A stretch of 64,000 nucleotides of DNA from contig NZ_JBHUMY010000007.1 of the NCBI RefSeq assembly GCF_042685365.1, positions 124,001-188,000 of the forward strand. The letters are read 5' to 3'. Positions 42,350 to 50,929 of this stretch are shown piece after piece. The notes under the pieces are model-generated. The model had not been told where the DNA came from and searched no databases. It saw only the letters and a program-made list of their open reading frames with translations. Position 1 is the first letter of the stretch, and the number at the start of each line of letters is the position of its first letter. This DNA comes from Paenibacillus_AP thailandensis. Lineage in GTDB: Bacteria; Bacillota; Bacilli; Paenibacillales; Paenibacillaceae. A program made the translations under genes and the position numbers.

Positions 42350-43018
42350 TTAGCCGGAATGAGCCACTCTCCGAATATTGTCTCTTTCGAATTTAATAGT
42401 GCCCAGTCCTTCGACGACCGCTTCTACGGGATGAAACTCGGCGTCCTTGTCCGAGAAAAACCATTGCCTTCCTTCGCGGACCACGATGAACATGCCGTTC
42501 TCGTCGCCAAGCGGGGCGAAATCGCCGGATCCTTCCCTCCAATCCGGCACCCCTAGCCGATGCAATTGATCCGCAAGCGAAACGACGTCGTCCGTCGCGA
42601 TCCCGATTTCGGCGATGCCAAGCAGATCCGCGGAAGAGAACGGATGCTCCGTCCGGTTATTTAACCGATGATGGGCGATCAGCTCCACAATGTTGCCCGC
42701 CGGGTCTTCGAAATAAACGGAATGGGCGTTCCAATTTTCGAAAAAAGCTTCATCCCGCCCTTCGACCTTGTTCAAGGCGACTCTGGACTTAAGCCATACT
42801 TTGGCCTCGTCGAATTTGTTCTCCGGGATATGAATGGCGATATGATAAAATGGTTCCCGTCCCGGTCCGGCTTCCTTGAAAACCAGCTTCGTTCCGCCGA
42901 GTTGGAACGCGACCCGGCCTGCGCCGCCGGGCGCCTCCGGAAGCTCCAGCACCTGTCCGTAAAAAGCTTTGAGCCGGTTAAGCCCGCTCGTTAACAACAC
43001 CGCTTCCCGAAAACGCAT
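42350..43018 (-). CDS. VOC-family (glyoxalase/dioxygenase fold) protein
   Basis: 222 residues, two beta-alpha-beta-beta-beta modules. First-module metal-ligand positions appear in FYHIAIHIP and SVYFEDPAGNIVELIAH, as in extradiol dioxygenase/glyoxalase-like enzymes. Substrate unknown. The second of two close ATGs (43018) is chosen, as GGAGG is 9 bases before it and only 3 before the first. 16 bases or so after the FMN reductase gene, so probably one operon. Confidence 0.85.
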   Translation of the reverse strand: MRFREAVLLTSGLNRLKAFYGQVLELPEAPGGAGRVAFQLGGTKLVFKEAGPGREPFYHIAIHIPENKFDEAKVWLKSRVALNKVEGRDEAFFENWNAHSVYFEDPAGNIVELIAHHRLNNRTEHPFSSADLLGIAEIGIATDDVVSLADQLHRLGVPDWREGSGDFAPLGDENGMFIVVREGRQWFFSDKDAEFHPVEAVVEGLGTIKFERDNIRRVAHSG

Positions 43019-43040
43019 CTTCATTCACCTCCGCTTCAGG

Positions 43041-43583
43041 TCAAACGACCTTCGCATTCGATAATTTCGACGCCAGCTCCACGAATGCTTCGAGCCCTTG
43101 CTCGGCCCGCGCGTCCAGCGCAGCGTCGGACGGATTTTCATACCTTGCCCGCTGGGCCCCGCCGATGGAGATCCATTCCGGGCAATTGATGCCATGCAAA
43201 TTGCGCACGATCGTCTGCAGCTGCATCAGCGAGCTGACGCCTACCGCTCCGCCGGCCGAGCTGACGGACAATACCGGCTTGCCGGCGAAATGATCTTGCC
43301 CCAAGAAGTCGAGCGCATTTTTCAACACGCCGCTTATGGACCCGTGATATTCCGGCGTGGCCAAGACAATGCCGTCGGCCTCCAGCATGAGGCGGTTCAG
43401 CCTTTGCACCCCGGCATGACTCGCGAAGCTTTCGTCCGGCGAATAAAACGGCAGCGGCGTTTCCGCCAGATCGAACAAATCAACCTCCGCTTGCATCCGC
43501 TCCAGCCGCCGCGCCATCGCTTTGACCAATATCGTGCTTGTCGCGTTTCTCCGGTTGCTGCCTGCGATCATCACAATTTTCAT
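43041..43583 (-). CDS. NADPH-dependent FMN reductase (azoreductase/ChrR type)
   Basis: 180 residues of flavodoxin-like fold. IAGSNRRNATSTIL for phosphate binding and ATPEYHGSISGVLKNALDFL, the flavin-reductase signature, are clear. It would reduce FMN, quinones, chromate or azo compounds using NADPH. It heads an operon with the VOC protein. AAGGAGC is before the ATG. Confidence 0.9.
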   Translation of the reverse strand: MKIVMIAGSNRRNATSTILVKAMARRLERMQAEVDLFDLAETPLPFYSPDESFASHAGVQRLNRLMLEADGIVLATPEYHGSISGVLKNALDFLGQDHFAGKPVLSVSSAGGAVGVSSLMQLQTIVRNLHGINCPEWISIGGAQRARYENPSDAALDARAEQGLEAFVELASKLSNAKVV

Positions 43584-43702
43584 ACGTTACCCGCTCCTTT
43601 TCCAAAGTCCCGTTTATTTGTTGTTTTCCTTGCCTTGTAGCCTTATTGTAGCGGTTCCCCCGCGCCGCGGGCGTCGGCGGCAAGAATGAATTATTAGCGG
43701 CA

Positions 43703-43730
43703 AAGCTCTCAACCCGACGGCTGAGAGCTT
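43703..43730 (-). terminator. Stem-loop after the NarL-type regulator
   Basis: AAGCTCTCA (43703-43711) and TGAGAGCTT (43722-43730) pair perfectly. The T-tail is weak on both strands. Confidence 0.45.
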
Positions 43731-43801
43731 CTACGACTTTGGTCCAATATTCGGGGGCGGATACGTCTGCCGTTATTGCCGATCCGAAGCCGCAGGCCGG
43801 C

Positions 43802-44479
43802 TTATTGCCCCAGGCCGCGCTTCACCGCATAGATTGCCGCTTGGGTGCGGTCGGCAAGCCCAAGCTTGTCGAGCACATGGCTCACATGCGTCTTGACCGT
43901 TTTTTCCGTAATGACGAGCGTTTCGCCGATTTCCTTATTGGACATGCCCGACGCGATCAGCCGCAGCACCTCCTGCTCCCTCGGCGTCAGCTGCTCCAGC
44001 ATGCGGTCGTCTTCGCCGTTCGGGACCGGACTCTCCGCCTGCTCCTGCCGGCGCTCCGCTCCGGACAGATGGCTGACCAGCAGTCCGGCCGCGTCCGGAT
44101 GCAGCTCGACCCGGCCCTGATGCACGCGGCGGACCGCCTCCACGAGCTCCTCCGGCTCGATATCCTTCAGCAGATAGCCTTTCGCTCCGGCTTGAATGGC
44201 CGGCAGCACATGATCCTGATCCGCGAAGGAGGTCAGCACGATAATTTTGGTCTCCGGCCAGGTCTCAAGCAGCCGGGCTGTCGTTTCAATGCCGTCCAGC
44301 ACCGGCATGTTCAAGTCCATCAGAACGACATCGGGCCGAAGCTCGACGGCGCGCTCCAGCGTTTCTTGACCGTTAGCCGCCTCGCCGACAAGCGCAATGT
44401 CCGGCTGCGTCGCCAGAAACATTTGCAAACCGCGTCGGACCATCGCATGATCGTCCGCGATCAATAGCCTGATCTTCAT
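43802..44479 (-). CDS. NarL/LuxR-family response regulator
   Basis: 225 residues. Receiver with DD at 9-10, phospho-Asp55 in LMDLNMPVLDG, Lys in KGYLLKDIEPEE, and a LuxR helix-turn-helix LTPREQEVLRLIASGMSNKEIGETLVITEKTVKTHVSHVLDKL. Translated with the kinase through a 4-base ATGA overlap. Likely activates genes under the redox or envelope cue sensed by the kinase. Confidence 0.93.
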   Translation of the reverse strand: MKIRLLIADDHAMVRRGLQMFLATQPDIALVGEAANGQETLERAVELRPDVVLMDLNMPVLDGIETTARLLETWPETKIIVLTSFADQDHVLPAIQAGAKGYLLKDIEPEELVEAVRRVHQGRVELHPDAAGLLVSHLSGAERRQEQAESPVPNGEDDRMLEQLTPREQEVLRLIASGMSNKEIGETLVITEKTVKTHVSHVLDKLGLADRTQAAIYAVKRGLGQ

Positions 44480-46167
44480 CTCTCTCTCTCCCGTCTTGCT
44501 TTCGTTATTTCAAGCCTATTCAACGGAATAACGGCTTCGACGGCCGTCCCGCCGGCAAAGGTGCGCAGCGCGAAACGTCCTCCAAGCGCTTCCGCCCGCT
44601 CCCGCATCGTCGATAAGCCAAGCGAATGGCGCTTAAGCTCAAGCAGCCTCTCCTGCGTAATGCCCGGTCCGCGATCGGCGACGGTCAGCGACACCTCGTT
44701 CCGCCTTAGAACCAGAACCACGTCCGCCTCCGGCGTTCCCGAATGCTTGCTGATATTGTTAAGCGCCTCCTGCCCGATTCGCCATAACGCCTCCTCGACG
44801 GCACGCGGCAATTCCATGACGCCGGACACCCGCGTTGTAACCCGCAGCTTCAGCCGCTCCCCGTATTGCTTCAGCCCCGTCGCCAGCCCCTCCTCCAGTC
44901 CGGCCGGACGCAGCTGCATAATAAGCTCGCGCATTTCCTTCAGCGCGCTTTGCGACAAGCTCTGCATATCTTCCAGGGCGGCTTGCAGCGGCTCCTTCGC
45001 CTCGGACCCAAGCAAGCTGGCCGCGCCTTTGGACATCATCGCCAGCGAAAACAACGTCTGGCTGACGGAGTCGTGCAAATCCCGCGCCAGACGGTTGCGT
45101 TCCTCCATCCGCGCCAGCTCCCGCCGGCTCTCCTCGAGCCGGGCCCGCTCGAACGTGACGCCGATCAGCTCCGCCAGCGCTTCGATGACCTCGGCGTCAA
45201 CCCGGTACAGCTCGCCCGGCTTATCGTAGCCGACCAGCAAGACGCCGCCGTTCTCCATGCCGGACGAAGCGACGGGAGCGGTTGCCGCATGAGCGACATG
45301 CGGCAGCAGACCTTGCCGTTCCAGCCACAAGGCAAGGCGCCGCGCCGTTTCGTTGCCGGCCACGGGCGGCAGCACGCCGCCTTCGGTCCCGTACCAATCG
45401 ATGACGTCAAGCGCCGCATGGGCTTGCGGCAGAAACGTCCTCCCGTCCGCGTAGATCGCCCGGACGGCCATATCGCCGCCCGAAGGCATCAGAAGCGCCG
45501 CGCACGGCCAATCGAAATGGCGGCCGACGAGCGCCATCGCTTGCTCCCACAATGCGGCGCGGTCGCCCCCTCGAGCGGCGGCAACCCCTAGCGCGGCGCC
45601 GTATTCGCCGAGCTTCGCGAACAGCGACGCCCGCCGCTGCTCGGCGGCGTACAGGCGCGTCCGCTCGATCGCGCTTCCGATCTGGAGCGCGACGGCCTGC
45701 AGCAGCGCCAGCTCCGCTTCGTCGAAGTGCAGCTTTCCCGGCGCGGCCACGTTCAAGACGCCGAGACGCTTGCAGCCCGAGCGGAGCGGAACGGTCGCAT
45801 GATGCGTAATGCCTTGCGTATCCCCCCAGTCGGACGCTTTCGCCTGCTCGATGCGCTTGCAGTTCATAATGTTGACGGCATTGTTGAGCCGTCCTTCCCG
45901 ATACCGGTTCAGGCACCAGCAATTGCCGCAGCGCATCGGCTCTCCGCCGTTGCGGCACAAGCCCGGCGGCAAGTTGCTTCCGGCGGCAAATTCGTAGCCG
46001 CCCCCCTCCTCGACGAGAAACAGCCATGCGGCTTTAAGCCCTGTCAGCTCCAGCAGCTTTTCCAGAACGACCTCCAGCATCGGGCCGAGCTCCGTCGATT
46101 CGTTAAGCGTCTCGGCAATCGTTCTGAGCGTGGCCAGCTCCTGCATCGTCATGTCCCGCTGATCCAT
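44476..46167 (-). CDS. GAF-domain histidine kinase with AirS/YhcY-like Cys cluster
   Basis: 563 residues, soluble (no membrane helices). The first GAF domain (about 30-175) has Cys71, 80, 83, 85 and 103, an arrangement reminiscent of oxygen- or redox-sensing AirS/YhcY kinases, which carry an iron-sulfur cluster. A second GAF-like region follows (about 195-350), then HisKA_3 with RNRLARDLHDSVSQTLF and an ATPase domain. Cytosolic redox sensing is likely. The cluster is inferred from the spacing, not shown. Confidence 0.88.
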   Translation of the reverse strand: MDQRDMTMQELATLRTIAETLNESTELGPMLEVVLEKLLELTGLKAAWLFLVEEGGGYEFAAGSNLPPGLCRNGGEPMRCGNCWCLNRYREGRLNNAVNIMNCKRIEQAKASDWGDTQGITHHATVPLRSGCKRLGVLNVAAPGKLHFDEAELALLQAVALQIGSAIERTRLYAAEQRRASLFAKLGEYGAALGVAAARGGDRAALWEQAMALVGRHFDWPCAALLMPSGGDMAVRAIYADGRTFLPQAHAALDVIDWYGTEGGVLPPVAGNETARRLALWLERQGLLPHVAHAATAPVASSGMENGGVLLVGYDKPGELYRVDAEVIEALAELIGVTFERARLEESRRELARMEERNRLARDLHDSVSQTLFSLAMMSKGAASLLGSEAKEPLQAALEDMQSLSQSALKEMRELIMQLRPAGLEEGLATGLKQYGERLKLRVTTRVSGVMELPRAVEEALWRIGQEALNNISKHSGTPEADVVLVLRRNEVSLTVADRGPGITQERLLELKRHSLGLSTMRERAEALGGRFALRTFAGGTAVEAVIPLNRLEITKARRERER

Positions 46168-46545
46168 CTATTCCTCCCGCTCCTTCCGGGGCCGGGCGCT
46201 CCCTTTATGCCGCTCCCGCCCGTTAAACCGTTGCATTCGATAGCTCCATCATATCAAACTCCTCCCTCGTTTTACGAGACCGTTCCGCCGATATGAAATT
46301 CGACGGTGGGAAAAAACGGTTCAGGTCGTTTTAGCGCTTGCGGCCATGGCAGATTTTGTGGCTTAATATAGATGTCGGGCCGACGAAATGAACGGAAAGG
46401 AGGCTGAACGAATTGATTCAGAACCAGGAGGTGGCATTCGCCTAAAGCGGATGCCCCATTCACAGGGGAGCCCTTTCGGGGGCTCCTCCCATAGCTGTTC
46501 ATGTACCGCCAAATATCCGAATAATCGAAAGGAGGAGGGTAAGCC
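46168..46545. other. Intergenic region with structured leader
   Basis: No solid gene. Holds the upstream region of the kinase (minus strand), a possible -10 TAATAT (46364-46369) for the plus strand and, at 46433-46486, two consecutive hairpins ahead of the small ORF at 46546. Confidence 0.45.
46433..46486 (+). promoter_or_regulatory. Tandem hairpins in the CD3324-gene leader
   Basis: GGCATTCGC (46433-46441)/GCGGATGCC (46447-46455), one mismatched pair, and GGAGCCC (46467-46473)/GGGCTCC (46480-46486). No known riboswitch consensus was recognised. Confidence 0.45.
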
Positions 46546-46683
46546 ATGTTCAAACCAAATACGGTTACGACCAACGATTGCTTTGCATTATTTACGATTG
46601 AGGAGGGCGTCGATGGGGCAATACAAGAACGGAAGAGATGTGCTTCCCCCCGAACTGCTGGAGCAAATTCAACAATATATTGA
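46546..46683 (+). CDS. 45-residue small ORF overlapping the CD3324-family gene
   Basis: ATG at 46546 with strong AAAGGAGGAGG upstream (spacing 6-8). Encodes MFKPNTVTTNDCFALFTIEEG... and ends at 46683 in a different frame from the next gene, overlapping it by 71 bases. The second part of the peptide is unremarkable, so only the start signal supports it. It could be a translational-coupling leader. Confidence 0.45.
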   Translation: MFKPNTVTTNDCFALFTIEEGVDGAIQERKRCASPRTAGANSTIY

Positions 46684-46897
46684 CGGCGAGCTGCTGTATA
46701 TTCCGAAACAAAACGAGCAAAGGGCCGGCTGGGGCGAACTTAGCGGCTCCCGCGAGAGGATCAGGCAGCGCAACGAGGAAATTTACGAAGCTTATTGCAG
46801 CGGGCGGACGATCGCGGAGCTGGAACGGATCTACTTCCTCTCCGGCGAAAGCGTGCGCAAAATCGTGGGCAAATTAACCCGCGCGGCAAGCTGCTGA
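46613..46897 (+). CDS. CD3324-family helix-turn-helix protein
   Basis: 94 residues: N-terminal GRDVLPPELLEQIQQYIDGELLYIPK typical of this Firmicutes family, and a C-terminal helix-turn-helix (NEEIYEAYCSGRTIAELERIYFLSGESVRKIVGKL) related to Mor-type regulators. Probably a small DNA-binding regulator with unknown target. Start at 46613 follows GGAGGGCG. The leader and overlapping small ORF suggest post-transcriptional control. Confidence 0.85.
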   Translation: MGQYKNGRDVLPPELLEQIQQYIDGELLYIPKQNEQRAGWGELSGSRERIRQRNEEIYEAYCSGRTIAELERIYFLSGESVRKIVGKLTRAASC

Positions 46898-46914
46898 CGG
46901 CTAACCGAACAAAT

Positions 46915-46937
46915 AAGCACCCCCGGTGGAGGTGCTT
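46915..46937. terminator. Stem-loop between CD3324-family gene and epimerase
   Basis: AAGCACC (46915-46921) with GGTGCTT (46931-46937); weak T-runs either side. A second hairpin, AGGACTGC/GCAGTCCT (46953-46978), follows. Either may end the convergent transcripts. Confidence 0.5.
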
Positions 46938-47023
46938 CCATAGATGAAGACCAGGACTGCCCGAATACGCGCAGTCCTTATGTCGTTATTCGCCGGCCGC
47001 CCGGATGCTCCAGCACGCGCCGT

Positions 47024-47968
47024 TCATAAACCATACAGCGAAGCGATATAATTCGCTTCCTGCTGCAAGCCGTATTCTAACGAAACAGAAGGGTCATACG
47101 ACAACTCCGCTCTTGCTTTGGCAATATCGGCCCAAGTATGTTTAGGGTCCCCATATTGCTCCCGTTCAAACTTGAGAATCGGATTTTTCCCGGTAATTTT
47201 CCCCATTAGGCTAATCACATCGATCAATTCGACCGGCGAACTGCCCCCGATGTTATAGGCTTCCCCGTTTCTTCCATGCTCCAAAGCAAGCAGATTGGCG
47301 TTGACTACATCGTCGATATAGGTAAAATCGCGTGTCTGTTTGCCGTCTCCATAAACGATTATTTCTTTATTCTCCATCATATTTTTCAAAAACTTATGGA
47401 AAGCCATATCCGGGCGCTGCCCCGGACCGTACACGGTAAAATACCGAAGCATGACTACAGGAACGTTATAATTGGCAAAATAGAGCCCGCACAATTGTTC
47501 GCCGGACAATTTCGACACCCCGTATGGAGAAAATGGAGAAAGCTTCTGATCTTCTTGAGTCGGTCCATTCGTCAATCCGTAGACGGATGAAGTAGATGCG
47601 TAGATCATCTTGCGGATTCCGGTATGTTTCACCGCCTCCAACAGCTTCTGCGTAACCGATATGTTATGGATCACATAAAGTTGAAAGTCTTTGCCCCAGC
47701 TTGATCGGACTCCCGGCAATGCCGCTTGGTGAAACAAATAATCCTTCCCTTGGAGCAGCTGGATCAAATCCATCTTATCGAGATCGCTTTGAACCCATGT
47801 GAACGACGGATGATCCCGAAATCGCTTCATGTTATTTTCTTTTACCCATTGAGGATAATTGTCCAGAAAGAAGTCGACTCCCGTTACTTCATGTCCTTGC
47901 TCTAACAGACGATGAACCAGATGCGATCCGACAAAGCCGGCACATCCGGTAACCGCAACTTTAGCCAT
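47024..47968 (-). CDS. NAD-dependent sugar-nucleotide epimerase (SDR, GalE-like)
   Basis: 314 residues. Rossmann motif TGCAGFVGSHLVHRL, catalytic STSSVYG and YGVSKLSGE (Tyr-x3-Lys), and RYFTVYGPGQRPDM, matching UDP-sugar 4-epimerases, including UDP-glucuronate epimerases. The start at 47968 has AAAGGA 12 bases upstream; the frame extends to 47998 without a plausible SD. Follows the UDP-glucose dehydrogenase gene (67 bases), so UDP-glucuronate is a likely substrate. Confidence 0.85.
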   Translation of the reverse strand: MAKVAVTGCAGFVGSHLVHRLLEQGHEVTGVDFFLDNYPQWVKENNMKRFRDHPSFTWVQSDLDKMDLIQLLQGKDYLFHQAALPGVRSSWGKDFQLYVIHNISVTQKLLEAVKHTGIRKMIYASTSSVYGLTNGPTQEDQKLSPFSPYGVSKLSGEQLCGLYFANYNVPVVMLRYFTVYGPGQRPDMAFHKFLKNMMENKEIIVYGDGKQTRDFTYIDDVVNANLLALEHGRNGEAYNIGGSSPVELIDVISLMGKITGKNPILKFEREQYGDPKHTWADIAKARAELSYDPSVSLEYGLQQEANYIASLYGL

Positions 47969-48035
47969 AGGGATACCCATTCCTTTCGCTTCGCTCAAGG
48001 GGCAAGACGGAATTTAATCCGTTTGCTTCGAGCGA

Positions 48036-49349
48036 TTATTCGTGAATAATGCCGGTTTTCCGCCCTATCCCGTAATAACGAAATCCCAACGAGCGGAGCT
48101 TCCGAGCGTCCAGCACATTTCTTCCGTCCAGCACCAGCGGGGTTCTCATCTCTTGCATCACTTGGCCCCAATCGATCTTGGAAAATTGATCCCACTCGGT
48201 GATCAGAAAGAAGCAATCGCTTCCTTTCCAAGCGTCTTCCATGTTTCGCGCTACACGCACCCCGGGTAGTTTCAACTCGGGATGTTTATCGAATACCATT
48301 GGATCGTAAGCTGCCACTGTCCCGCCGCGGCGCTGTACCTCGGCAATAACCTTCAGGGCGGGAGACTCGCGAATATCGTCCGTTTCGGGCTTAAAGGAAA
48401 TCCCGTATATGGAGACCGTCTTATTGTTTAGCCCATGCAGTTCGCCTTCCAGACGATCGATGAAGTAGCCGATCTGATCCTGGTTTACTTGCTGAGCCGA
48501 CTGTACGATTAGAAGGTTTATTCCGTTATTATTCCCCATGTTGATTAATGCGGCGATGTCTTTGGGGAAACAGGAGCCTCCCCAGCCGATTCCCGCTCTT
48601 AAAAAATGAGGTCCGATTCGATGATCCAACCCGACTCCCGATGCAACTTCTTCGATATTTGCACCGTAAGCATCACAGACTCGGCCGATCTCATTGATGA
48701 AAGAGATTTTCGTGGCCAGAAACGCATTCGCCGTATATTTGATCAGTTGTGCCGTATTGCAGTCGGTTACGATAATCGGACAGCTCATGGAATGAAAAAG
48801 CTGTTTAACGGTTTCCGCCGCTTCAGGATTGTCCGAACCGATCACAATCCGGTCGGGATGCATGGTGTCGTAAAGTGCCGAGCCCTCCCGCAAAAACTCC
48901 GGATTCACAACCAAATCGACAGGCAGCGGTCTCTTTTGCGCTTTGCCGATCCATTCTCTCACCTTATCAACTGTCCCTAGAGGGACTGTGCTTTTGATCA
49001 CGACTGCTTTATAGTCGTTCTGAGCCGCCCCGATCTGCCGGGATACTTCTTCAATGAAAGACAAATCGCTTGAACCGTCCGGCAGCGAAGGCGTTCCGAC
49101 CGTAATATAGATTATTTTGCTGTGAGCAATCCCTTCCTCTATGTCCCCGGTAAACACTAAACTTCCGCGATGCAAATGTTTGATCAGTAACGAGTCGATC
49201 CCAGGCTCGTGGAACGGCAATTTACCTTGCTGCAGCATGGCTAATTTTTTACTGTCCTTTTCCACCGCGACAACTTGATATCCCAATTCACAGAACATCA
49301 ACGCTGTGGTCGTTCCGACATAGCCGCATCCGATAACGGAGATATTCAT
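48036..49349 (-). CDS. UDP-glucose 6-dehydrogenase
   Basis: 437 residues. NAD-binding ISVIGCGYVGTTTAL at the N-terminus, catalytic Cys in GIGWGGSCFPKD, and Lys/Asn/Asp in the NTAQLIKYTANAFLATKISFINE helix. Oxidises UDP-glucose to UDP-glucuronate, a precursor of acidic polysaccharides. ATG at 49349 has GAGGTG 6 bases upstream; an upstream GTG overlaps that SD. Operon with the epimerase. Confidence 0.92.
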   Translation of the reverse strand: MNISVIGCGYVGTTTALMFCELGYQVVAVEKDSKKLAMLQQGKLPFHEPGIDSLLIKHLHRGSLVFTGDIEEGIAHSKIIYITVGTPSLPDGSSDLSFIEEVSRQIGAAQNDYKAVVIKSTVPLGTVDKVREWIGKAQKRPLPVDLVVNPEFLREGSALYDTMHPDRIVIGSDNPEAAETVKQLFHSMSCPIIVTDCNTAQLIKYTANAFLATKISFINEIGRVCDAYGANIEEVASGVGLDHRIGPHFLRAGIGWGGSCFPKDIAALINMGNNNGINLLIVQSAQQVNQDQIGYFIDRLEGELHGLNNKTVSIYGISFKPETDDIRESPALKVIAEVQRRGGTVAAYDPMVFDKHPELKLPGVRVARNMEDAWKGSDCFFLITEWDQFSKIDWGQVMQEMRTPLVLDGRNVLDARKLRSLGFRYYGIGRKTGIIHE

Positions 49350-49499
49350 GGCCAACACCTCACAGACTCTATGAAAAAATCAATAATCTATTATATTAAG
49401 ATGCTAGACGGCACGATACGGACAACACCCTTTATCAATCCGCCCTACTTTAAGCCGACCAAAACCGCCGAAGCTCAATCGGTATCCACTCAAGTTGCT

Positions 49500-49538
49500 A
49501 AAAAAAACGGAACGGATAGCCATAAGCTAATCCGTCCC
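49500..49538 (-). terminator. Intrinsic terminator of the enolase-family gene
   Basis: Minus-strand stem GGGACGGATTAGC ... GCTATCCGTTCC followed by a run of T (A8 on the plus strand, 49500-49507). Confidence 0.75.
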
Positions 49539-49585
49539 GCTTCAGGAACCTCGTAGTCTTTCGGACGACTCAATCGTGTTTTTTA

Positions 49586-50719
49586 TTAGAGGACCCACCC
49601 CGATTTTAAAACCTCTCTCAGGAAATAGTCTTCGTCCAGCTGCAAACCGAATCCGGGCCGGAACGGAACCTCGGCCATGCCGTCTACGAGCTTGTATGCG
49701 GAGGCGTCAAGCCCGGGAAGTCTCACTTCATCCCATTCGATGTACATAAACCGTTGTATGAACGGAGCAATGTGGCAAGTTGCGTAGTTGCCGTACGGGC
49801 CGCCGTAATTATGAGGCGCTTGCCAAATCCCGGTTCCTTTAATATCGTCTTCTATATCCAATAAATTGTTAAACCCATGCCACCGAATATCGTATTGGAC
49901 GATATCGATCAGCCCTTGTTTGGCCCAATCGATCAGCGACGGCGCCACGATAAGCCCTTCCCCGTCCGCGATCATCACTTGAATCTTTTCTTTGCTCATC
50001 CAGTTTTTCAAATCTTCGTAAAGAATAGGGTCCTCGTAGAAAGCTTCTTCTATAAAAGTAAGCTGCGCATCCGCCGTAGCGTACAATACTTCCTTTGCGA
50101 GATTGAGATTATAGCTGTTGTTGGCGTCGATCATAATTTTAGCGGCGCTTCCGACCGCTTCTCTGATTCCCTTAATGATTTCAATATCCCGTTTGGTGCC
50201 GTGTTCGAGAGACATATGTCTTGCCCCCCGGCCAACCTTGATTTTAAAAGCGCGAAATCCGTAATCCCATCCTTCCAAGGCTCTTTTCTGCATAAACTCA
50301 ACCGCTTCCCGATCGTCGCCGATAGGAAGATCATCGAAATACAGGGTCGTTTCATAGCAGGGCACTTGAAGGGGACGCGTTTCGTCCGCATGACCGTCGG
50401 CAAGAGCATAGACCGGCAGCTTATAGATTTGACCGCACCAATCTAAAACCGGATACTCAATGTTACGGTATTCGGGACGGATTCTGCCATTCGGCAGAAA
50501 TAAATCCGCAACGGAGACCCCTATGAGTCTTTCGGCTTGTTCCTTCGAAATTTTCGACCAACCGAATCCTTTTACCCCATCGATGGTGATTCTGACGATA
50601 TCGTTAGGGACTATCCTTCCATGCACCCCTTTCCTTGCGTTGCAGCCGATGTCCCTCCATCTTTCGCCAACAATCGCCGCCTTCTCGATCCGTTCGATTC
50701 GTCCGCTCGGTATTTTCAT
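49586..50719 (-). CDS. Enolase-superfamily enzyme (mandelate racemase/MLE group)
   Basis: 377 residues. Catalytic pair FKIKVGRG (K-x-K), metal ligands in MIDANNSY, FIEEAFYE and IADGEG, and a His in WQAPHNYGG. Such enzymes remove a proton next to a carboxylate, as in sugar-acid dehydratases. A sugar acid is a fair guess beside UDP-glucuronate genes but not proven. ATG at 50719 follows GGAGG. Confidence 0.85.
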   Translation of the reverse strand: MKIPSGRIERIEKAAIVGERWRDIGCNARKGVHGRIVPNDIVRITIDGVKGFGWSKISKEQAERLIGVSVADLFLPNGRIRPEYRNIEYPVLDWCGQIYKLPVYALADGHADETRPLQVPCYETTLYFDDLPIGDDREAVEFMQKRALEGWDYGFRAFKIKVGRGARHMSLEHGTKRDIEIIKGIREAVGSAAKIMIDANNSYNLNLAKEVLYATADAQLTFIEEAFYEDPILYEDLKNWMSKEKIQVMIADGEGLIVAPSLIDWAKQGLIDIVQYDIRWHGFNNLLDIEDDIKGTGIWQAPHNYGGPYGNYATCHIAPFIQRFMYIEWDEVRLPGLDASAYKLVDGMAEVPFRPGFGLQLDEDYFLREVLKSGWVL

Positions 50720-50929
50720 AAATGATCCTCCCGCCCTCCGTATCACTCACTCTCATCTAATATATGAATGTTAATTCCCCTTGAAACGGCATATTCCTAT
50801 TGCCGGATGGAGGACTGGCGCGGCTTTCTTCCTTTCCGAACGAATACCTATCGACGAATGCACAGGCGATGTCCCGCCAGGAGGAATAGACTGCATGGTG
50901 TGAAGCACATATAACGGGTGGTGATTCAT

